Origin: Acidobacteriaceae bacterium
GTDB lineage: Bacteria > Acidobacteriota > Terriglobia > Terriglobales > Acidobacteriaceae
DNA: 35,332 nt
Direction of reading: 5' to 3'
NCBI GenBank assembly: GCA_027306695.1
Contig: DAHUZH010000025.1
Span: 1-35,332, forward strand
The translations under genes were made by a program, and so were the position numbers. The stretch's first letter is position 1. Each line of letters opens with the position of its first letter. Shown in pieces: positions 30,783-35,332 of this stretch. The notes under the pieces are model-generated. The model was not told the origin of the DNA and did not search any database. It saw nothing but the letters and a program-made list of their open reading frames with translations.

Positions 30783-32150
30783 TTGTCTATTGTGAACCCA
30801 TCCCATTCTTCCCAATCAGGCCACGCTGTCTGTCGCGAACGCGAATTTCAAACCACATGGATGGTATTCTGGGTCGCTTTCCTGGTGCGCGTTCTTTATA
30901 TGACGCTGGCGCACACCTATCGTTTTCGCGTGGCTGGAGATCATTTTCAGTTTGGCTGGGAGATGGGACGCATTGCGCGCGCACTGGTGACAGGCCATGG
31001 CTATGCCGATCCATTCTCCGGCCACACCGGGCCCACGGCATGGGTCACGCCACTCTACCCGCTGCTGCTGGCCGCAGTCTTCAAGCTCTTCGGAGTCTAC
31101 ACGCTGCGCTCGGCGTGGGTGGTTCTCACCATCAACAGTTTTTTTTCAGCCCTTACCACGATTACAACCTATGAAATTGCCGTGCGCTGCTTCAACCGCC
31201 GCGTCGCGGTATGGTCGGCATGGATTTGGGCGCTTTATCCCGCAGCCATGCAGTATGCCGTTCGCTGGGTGTGGGAGATGACGTTGAGTACGTGGCTGTT
31301 CACTTGCATTCTGGTGCTTGCTCTGCGTATGCGACGCATTGGAGAGCGGAATGGAGAAACGCTGGGTGGCGGCGATTTCGGCAATGCAGATGAGCCACGC
31401 TCCCTGCAGCGATGGCTGCTCTTCGGATTTCTCTGGGGACTGCTGGCGCTCAGCAACCCTTCCCTGCTGGTATTTCTTCCGGTCGTGGGGATATGGACGA
31501 TGCGCGGTGCGCATGACCAGCGAAGACAAGTCGCCTATGCATCGGCCTCCGCGCTGATTTTCCTTCTCTGCGTCTCCCTCTGGGTGGCGCGCAATGCAAT
31601 GGTCTTTCATCGCTTTATTCCCATGCGCGCCAACTTTGGTGCGGAGTTTTATATGGGCAATGGCCCCGGCGCGCGGGGCTTTTTGATGGAATACGACCAT
31701 CCCTTCCAAGCGCCGGAACAGCTTCGTCTCTATCGGCAAATGGGCGAGGTCACTTACGCGCACATGCGCGGAAAACTGGCATGGGATTTCGTGGCCAGCT
31801 ATCCCGACCTCTTCGTTCGCAACAGTATCAAGCGCGTCTTTTTTTTCTGGATCGGCGTTCCCCATCCATCGGAGGCCTCCTGGTATGTGGAACCGGCCCG
31901 AATCCTCAATTTCGCCTTCGCCAGCATTGCCGGATTGCTGGGCCTCGCGCTGGCGTTAAAGCGCCGGGTCCCTGCGGCAACACTCTTTGCATGGGCCTTC
32001 TTCCTGGTTCCGCTGATGTATTACTTCGTCACCGTGCATGCCCGGTTCCGCAGCCCCCTGGAGCCTTTGATCGCAATTCTGACTGTCTACCTGTTTCAAT
32101 CTGCGGAAAAATCGCGCTCTCGGAGTTCTTTGGCCAGCCATTCAGGTTGA
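30783..32150 (+). CDS. Glycosyltransferase family 39-like membrane protein
   Basis: This 455-aa multi-pass protein resembles GT39/PMT_2 lipid-linked sugar transferases. The first helix (about 26-44) leads into a periplasmic loop with GDHFQFGWEMGRIARALVTG and the acidic/aromatic catalytic-type segment HGYADPFSGHTGPTAWVTPL. About ten further helices follow, with the LSNPSLLVFLPVVGIW and FFLVPLMYYFVTVHARFRSP segments, the latter a conserved RFR/P motif near the end in this superfamily. The start is uncertain: TTG at 30783 or GTG at 30792, neither with a clear ribosome binding site. It probably transfers sugars from polyprenyl phosphate in the envelope. Confidence 0.75.
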   Translation: MSIVNPSHSSQSGHAVCREREFQTTWMVFWVAFLVRVLYMTLAHTYRFRVAGDHFQFGWEMGRIARALVTGHGYADPFSGHTGPTAWVTPLYPLLLAAVFKLFGVYTLRSAWVVLTINSFFSALTTITTYEIAVRCFNRRVAVWSAWIWALYPAAMQYAVRWVWEMTLSTWLFTCILVLALRMRRIGERNGETLGGGDFGNADEPRSLQRWLLFGFLWGLLALSNPSLLVFLPVVGIWTMRGAHDQRRQVAYASASALIFLLCVSLWVARNAMVFHRFIPMRANFGAEFYMGNGPGARGFLMEYDHPFQAPEQLRLYRQMGEVTYAHMRGKLAWDFVASYPDLFVRNSIKRVFFFWIGVPHPSEASWYVEPARILNFAFASIAGLLGLALALKRRVPAATLFAWAFFLVPLMYYFVTVHARFRSPLEPLIAILTVYLFQSAEKSRSRSSLASHSG

Positions 32151-32200
32151 CGCAGAGGGAGAAAGGCCAGTATTCTTGAAAGGTTAGGCAATCTGCATCT

Positions 32201-32219
32201 GCCTTGCGTTCTGCAAGGC
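32201..32219 (+). promoter_or_regulatory. Hairpin in the rplU leader
   Basis: GCCTTGC (32201-32207) and GCAAGGC (32213-32219) form a 7-bp stem with a 5-nt loop, 78 nt before the rplU start. A TTGAAA at 32176-32181 could be a -35. It might be a ribosomal-protein leader structure, but it is not the known Firmicutes L21 leader by eye. Confidence 0.3.
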
Positions 32220-32296
32220 GCGCACGGATTCCAACTTTAAGAATCTGCCTGAGAATTTTTTGCACCGGGCCACTGCCTGAAGGTGCTGGAGGATGT

Positions 32297-32632
32297 ATGT
32301 ACGCTGTTATTCGTACGGGCGGGAAGCAGTACCGCGTAGCGCCAGGAGATGTATTGCGGGTGGAAAAGCTGGCGCAGGAAGATGGAAGCATCGAGTTTAC
32401 CGAAGTCCTCGCCGCCTCTGTCGATAACGGCGACGGCGCCAATCTGGCCAAGCCAGGCTCGGCCAAAGTGCTCGCATCTGTGGTAAACGAAGGCCGCGCG
32501 AAGAAAGTGCTCGTATTTCACTTCAAGCGCAAGAAACAATATAAGAAGCTGCAAGGCCACCGGCAATCTTATACAGAGATCCGCATCAACGAAATTCAGG
32601 TCGATGGGTTGAGCTTTACCGCTGCCAGTTAA
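32297..32632 (+). CDS. rplU: 50S ribosomal protein bL21
   Basis: This 111-aa protein begins [20 protein letters not shown], the signature bL21 N-terminus, with [20 protein letters not shown] in the conserved C-terminal block. The ATG at 32297 follows GGAGG at ideal distance; the frame is open further upstream but without family similarity. It is in the usual order with bL27 47 nt downstream. Confidence 0.97.
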   Translation: MYAVIRTGGKQYRVAPGDVLRVEKLAQEDGSIEFTEVLAASVDNGDGANLAKPGSAKVLASVVNEGRAKKVLVFHFKRKKQYKKLQGHRQSYTEIRINEIQVDGLSFTAAS

Positions 32633-32679
32633 GTTGGCTAGATCGACACGCGAAAGCATTCGACAAAAAGGACAGAGTT

Positions 32680-32946
32680 ATGGCACATAAAAAAGGACTG
32701 GGTAGTTCCCGTAACGGCCGCGATTCCAATTCGCAGCGGCTGGGCGTGAAGGTTTTTGGCGGTCAGGTCGTGACTGGCGGTTCGATCATTGTGCGCCAGC
32801 GCGGCACGCGCCTCAAACCCGGCGTAAATGTCGGCGTGGGCAGCGATGACACTTTATTCGCCAAGATCGATGGCCGCGTGCGTTTCGTGGATCGTGGCCG
32901 TACTGGCCGCTTCGTCGCCGTCGATCCAGTCCCAGCGGAAGCATAG
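32680..32946 (+). CDS. rpmA: 50S ribosomal protein bL27
   Basis: This 88-aa protein begins [20 protein letters not shown] with [20 protein letters not shown] and FVDRGR. The N-terminal tail reaches the peptidyl-transferase centre; here it starts directly with MAHKKG, with no cleavable extension of the Firmicutes type. It is co-transcribed with rplU. The GTPase gene obg, often next, is absent; a strong terminator follows instead. Confidence 0.97.
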   Translation: MAHKKGLGSSRNGRDSNSQRLGVKVFGGQVVTGGSIIVRQRGTRLKPGVNVGVGSDDTLFAKIDGRVRFVDRGRTGRFVAVDPVPAEA

Positions 32947-33037
32947 ACCTTTTTGCAGATCACGCAAACATCGCCAGGATTCTTCGCTTCGCGTTGTTGA
33001 CCAAAATAATAGGGTGACGATCAATTCCCCATAAAGC

Positions 33038-33070
33038 AAATCGGCTCGCCATAGGCGAGCCGATTTTTAT
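33038..33070. terminator. Strong bidirectional intrinsic terminator
   Basis: AAATCGGCTCGCC (33038-33050) pairs perfectly with GGCGAGCCGATTT (33054-33066) around ATA, followed by TT on the plus strand and preceded by A-rich DNA that gives U's on the minus strand. It separates rplU-rpmA from the convergent 7TM protein gene. Confidence 0.9.
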
Positions 33071-33084
33071 TGTATTTGGTTGAT

Positions 33085-33996
33085 TCAGCTTGCCATCGGC
33101 CCAGGTGAACGGCTTGCGCCAACAGCTTTTTGCGGCCAGCTTGCCGGTCCCATCACATTCTCGACGAGATCGAAGACATCGTTCATGAACGATGGAGGAT
33201 AGCTGACAGCCACCTGACCCGACGGATTGCCCAAGGTCTGGGCCACTTCATTCCAGCGCATCAGCGGCGAGGTGACAGGCATCGTCACCAGACGGCGCGC
33301 GGGCTCGGGTTGCAGGAAGTATCCTGCCCAGAGGGCCATAGCCGCAAAATTGACGATCTCCAAACCTAGATTGGCAGCAACAGTCAGGTTGAAAAGATGC
33401 GAAAGAAGAGCGGCATTCACCAAATTGGCGGTGGCCACCATGGCCAAACCAAAGGTTACACCAAAGATGCGGCTGCGGAAGGAAACGCCAAGCGTATGGG
33501 AGGCAAAGGCCAGGAAGGTCACCATGCAGAGAGCCAAGACACTTTCCGAACGGCCAAGCGTTTGTGCGGCAGAGAAAATAAGGCCCATCCCGCTGCTATG
33601 TGGGGAAATTCCTGCCGCTCCAGCCAGGATTACGGAAATTGCAACTGCCCAGAAAAAGACCGGTCGGCCAAGCTTTTGCACTCCGGGAATCGAGCGCATT
33701 GCGTGACGGAACATCTCATGCAGAACTCTGAGGACTAAAACAGAGTCGATAACAAACGAGAACCAGTAAGTATAAAAATAAAGGTGAGAGAAGTGGAGGC
33801 GATCAATCAATTGAAGCTGGCGAGCACACCCTGCCGCGAAAATGAGCGAATCCGACGCTAAGCGGAAAAGTAGCAACTGCCAAAAGGCGGAATAGATGCG
33901 ATTTTTTTGTGCGCGGTGAACGCAGTAAATAACGCTGCTGATAAAAGCAATCTCAGCAAGGTAAATAGTTGCAAAATGTTGCCACGTAGAAAACAT
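33085..33996 (-). CDS. Seven-helix membrane protein of unknown function
   Basis: This 303-aa protein has about seven hydrophobic helices (approximately 10-28, 38-58, 70-92, 110-128, 148-166, 176-198, 205-228) and a soluble C-terminal tail of about 70 residues (RWNEVAQTLGNPSGQVAVSY, then FMNDVFDLVENVMG). The pattern is familiar from acidobacterial hypothetical membrane proteins. No motif gives a function. It has its own gene region, ending 15 nt from the bidirectional terminator. Confidence 0.8.
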   Translation of the reverse strand: MFSTWQHFATIYLAEIAFISSVIYCVHRAQKNRIYSAFWQLLLFRLASDSLIFAAGCARQLQLIDRLHFSHLYFYTYWFSFVIDSVLVLRVLHEMFRHAMRSIPGVQKLGRPVFFWAVAISVILAGAAGISPHSSGMGLIFSAAQTLGRSESVLALCMVTFLAFASHTLGVSFRSRIFGVTFGLAMVATANLVNAALLSHLFNLTVAANLGLEIVNFAAMALWAGYFLQPEPARRLVTMPVTSPLMRWNEVAQTLGNPSGQVAVSYPPSFMNDVFDLVENVMGPASWPQKAVGASRSPGPMAS

Positions 33997-34101
33997 AGGC
34001 GAACTCCATCCGTTCCCGAAGGATACCCTAGGTGGAGTGCGACAGCAACATAAAAATTTCAGTACTACGCAATAATATGCAGATTTCCCGAAATGGGATG
34101 C

Positions 34102-34263
34102 TTACCAGCCACAAGTATCAGGGCCGCAGGGAGGCATAGGCATTGCGCTGGCAACCATGGTCGTCTTATTGTTTGCAGTAGCGGATTTTGAGGCGAGCAT
34201 GTGGTCGGCAGCAAAACCGGTGATGAGCATTCCGAGGACGAGTGCACGAACGGCAATTTTCAT
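34102..34263 (-). CDS. Tiny secreted Cys-containing peptide (53 aa)
   Basis: The minus strand from the ATG at 34263 reads MKIAVRALVLGMLITGFAAD, a signal peptide, then HMLASKSATANNKTTMVASA and a short Met/Pro-rich end MPMPPCGPDTCGW with two cysteines five residues apart. A well-placed AAAGGA lies about 9 nt upstream of the ATG and a promoter-like pair stands upstream of that. Another frame over the same bases lacks these features. The function is unknown; a secreted peptide signal or bacteriocin-like product is conceivable, but no export or immunity genes are adjacent. Confidence 0.65.
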   Translation of the reverse strand: MKIAVRALVLGMLITGFAADHMLASKSATANNKTTMVASAMPMPPCGPDTCGW

Positions 34264-34726
34264 AATATTGATCCTTTAGTAATCGATCTTATATTTAGCG
34301 CTTGGCGCGCTTGACAATTCCGAGTATACTGATTGGATTAGTTAAGTCCAGTGTTCTCAATGATATAGCGCCGTATTCAGCTTTTATATTACCGAAGTAA
34401 TCGTTAACCATTTAATTACTGCAACACTTTGCCTATATCCTGCAGCACTTCCTCAAATTCTACCCCCAATCGCTTGTTCCCCACCCATCCTTCGGTCATC
34501 TCACGTCTTAAGGCTCCAAGCTATGAGAAGGCTTTGAGGAGCCAACGGACACCCTCTTTTCCACCATGCATCCCTACCCTGCCGCGTGTTAAACTATGAA
34601 GAGTCATTATTCGACTAACTCCTTTTTGAATCAAGCTGTTGCCTCTGGCATAGGCGAAGATTTAAAGAAGAGATTGCCTATACGGCAGATGGTTCACGTC
34701 ACCGTACGTTTTTTTCCTGGAGTCCC
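34264..34726. other. Divergent regulatory region upstream of gyrB
   Basis: No gene is seen in this 463-bp AT-richer stretch. It contains the promoter of the small peptide on the minus strand and must hold the gyrB promoter. A plus-strand TTGACA at 34311-34316 overlaps the minus-strand -35 but has no good -10 at the right spacing. Confidence 0.45.
34288..34317 (-). promoter_or_regulatory. Candidate sigma70 promoter of the small secreted peptide
   Basis: On the minus strand TTGTCA (34317-34312) is followed after 18 nt by TATAAG (34293-34288), about 24 nt before the ATG at 34263. Both hexamers match five of six consensus positions. Confidence 0.55.
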
Positions 34727-35332
34727 ATGGCAGAAAGAGCACTCGCGACAGCAGAGACAACCGAAGCCCTAGCAGCGGACAACACCGCCGCGCTCGCCGC
34801 AGAAGCTGCGCATTCCGCTACTCGACAGCGCGCCAGCGATAATTACACGGGCGACAACATTAAGGTGCTGGAGGGCCTGGAGGCCGTGCGCTTGCGCCCG
34901 GCCATGTATATCGGCTCGACCGGCGAGATGGGACTGCACCACCTTGTTTATGAAGTCGTCGACAATTCTGTAGACGAAGCCCTGGCGGGTCACGCCACGC
35001 GCGTCGATGTCACGATCCACGTAGACAACTCCATTACCGTCGTGGATGACGGCCGTGGCATTCCCGTCGACGAGATGACGCTGCCGAATGGCGAACGAGC
35101 TCCCGCCGTCCAGGTAGTGCTGACCAAGCTGCACGCTGGCGGCAAATTCGACGCCTCCAACTACAAAGTATCCGGCGGCCTGCACGGGGTCGGCGTCTCG
35201 TGCGTGAATGCGTTGAGCGAAGAGTTTGAGGTGGAGATCTGGCGCGACGGCCACACATACGAGCAGGAATATGCGCGCGGCGGCCCGATCGGCAAGCTGC
35301 AACAGACAGGGACCAGCAAGAAGCGCGGCACC
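34727..35332 (+). CDS. gyrB: DNA gyrase subunit B (N-terminal part)
   Basis: The first 202 residues are present; the rest is cut by the window edge. After an Ala-rich extension of about 36 residues come the GHKL ATPase motifs: [29 protein letters not shown] with the Mg-binding Asn and catalytic Glu region, [11 protein letters not shown], and [15 protein letters not shown]. GyrB hydrolyses ATP to drive negative supercoiling with GyrA. The ATG at 34727 follows GGAG at short spacing. The Ala-rich extension before [15 protein letters not shown] is longer than usual, and a later start cannot be excluded. Confidence 0.95.
   Translation, partial: MAERALATAETTEALAADNTAALAAEAAHSATRQRASDNYTGDNIKVLEGLEAVRLRPAMYIGSTGEMGLHHLVYEVVDNSVDEALAGHATRVDVTIHVDNSITVVDDGRGIPVDEMTLPNGERAPAVQVVLTKLHAGGKFDASNYKVSGGLHGVGVSCVNALSEEFEVEIWRDGHTYEQEYARGGPIGKLQQTGTSKKRGT

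Noticed and set aside
34065-34256. 63-aa minus-strand frame upstream of gyrB
   Set aside because: Lacks a ribosome site and signal peptide; the overlapping 34102-34263 frame has both.

Overview
The window looks like chromosome of an acidobacterium of the Terriglobia / Acidobacteriaceae type. The evidence is a very large Oar-like TonB-dependent receptor with an N-terminal carboxypeptidase-regulatory-like domain, paired 7TM/SpoIIE-type PP2C phosphatases, conserved membrane proteins of unknown function, and a housekeeping set (bL28, bL21-bL27, gyrB, tRNA-His, tRNA-Arg) of matching style. The genus cannot be fixed from sequence reading alone.

Layout. (1) 1-3.6 kb: signalling genes on the minus strand. 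These are two paralogous sensor phosphatases (the first cut by the window edge), a small Lys/Ala-rich secreted protein between them, and a STAS anti-sigma-factor antagonist. (2) 3.7-5.6 kb: eroded mobile DNA. It holds the 3' half of a tRNA-Val gene, an IS3-family element with a nonsense-mutated transposase, and fragments of an IS1595-like transposase and an ImmA/IrrE peptidase. (3) 5.62-22.18 kb: a genomic island bounded by a 49-bp exact direct repeat of the tRNA-Pro(TGG) 3' half. The intact tRNA gene lies at the right end. I see no integrase gene. (4) 22.2-35.3 kb: ordinary chromosome with DUF4112 protein, tRNA-His, YheT-like hydrolase, tRNA-Arg, an LmeA-like lipid-binding candidate, TonB receptor, bL28, glycosyltransferase, bL21, bL27, a 7TM protein, a tiny secreted peptide and the start of gyrB.

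The island carries several defence-type modules. They are a DUF433-DUF5615 toxin-antitoxin pair, a TIGR04141/DUF6119 protein downstream of a complete, translationally overlapping hsdR-hsdM-hsdS type I restriction-modification operon, and three genes upstream of hsdR (a membrane protein, a lipoprotein with a VWA MIDAS motif, and a small membrane protein) in the same orientation. A divergent group has a receiver-like fragment, a winged-helix-like ORF and an unrecognised protein.

The most novel part is a compact minus-strand operon at 18073-21794. It encodes an ImmA/IrrE zinc peptidase fused to an ADP-ribose-type macrodomain, then a P-loop nucleotide-kinase-like domain fused to a short archaeal/phage-type adenylosuccinate synthetase, then a DUF7002-like protein with a faint DarT/ADP-ribosyltransferase look. 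In the synthetase the catalytic Asp is replaced by Ser, as I recall for phage PurZ. I propose that this is an undescribed nucleotide-modifying or ADP-ribose-handling defence or toxin-antitoxin system.

Several real short genes were recovered by reading the sequence directly: the phosphatase cut by the edge (1-413), a 54-aa Cys-pair protein (5983-6147), a 48-aa receiver-like ORF (17033-17179) and a 53-aa secreted peptide (34102-34263).
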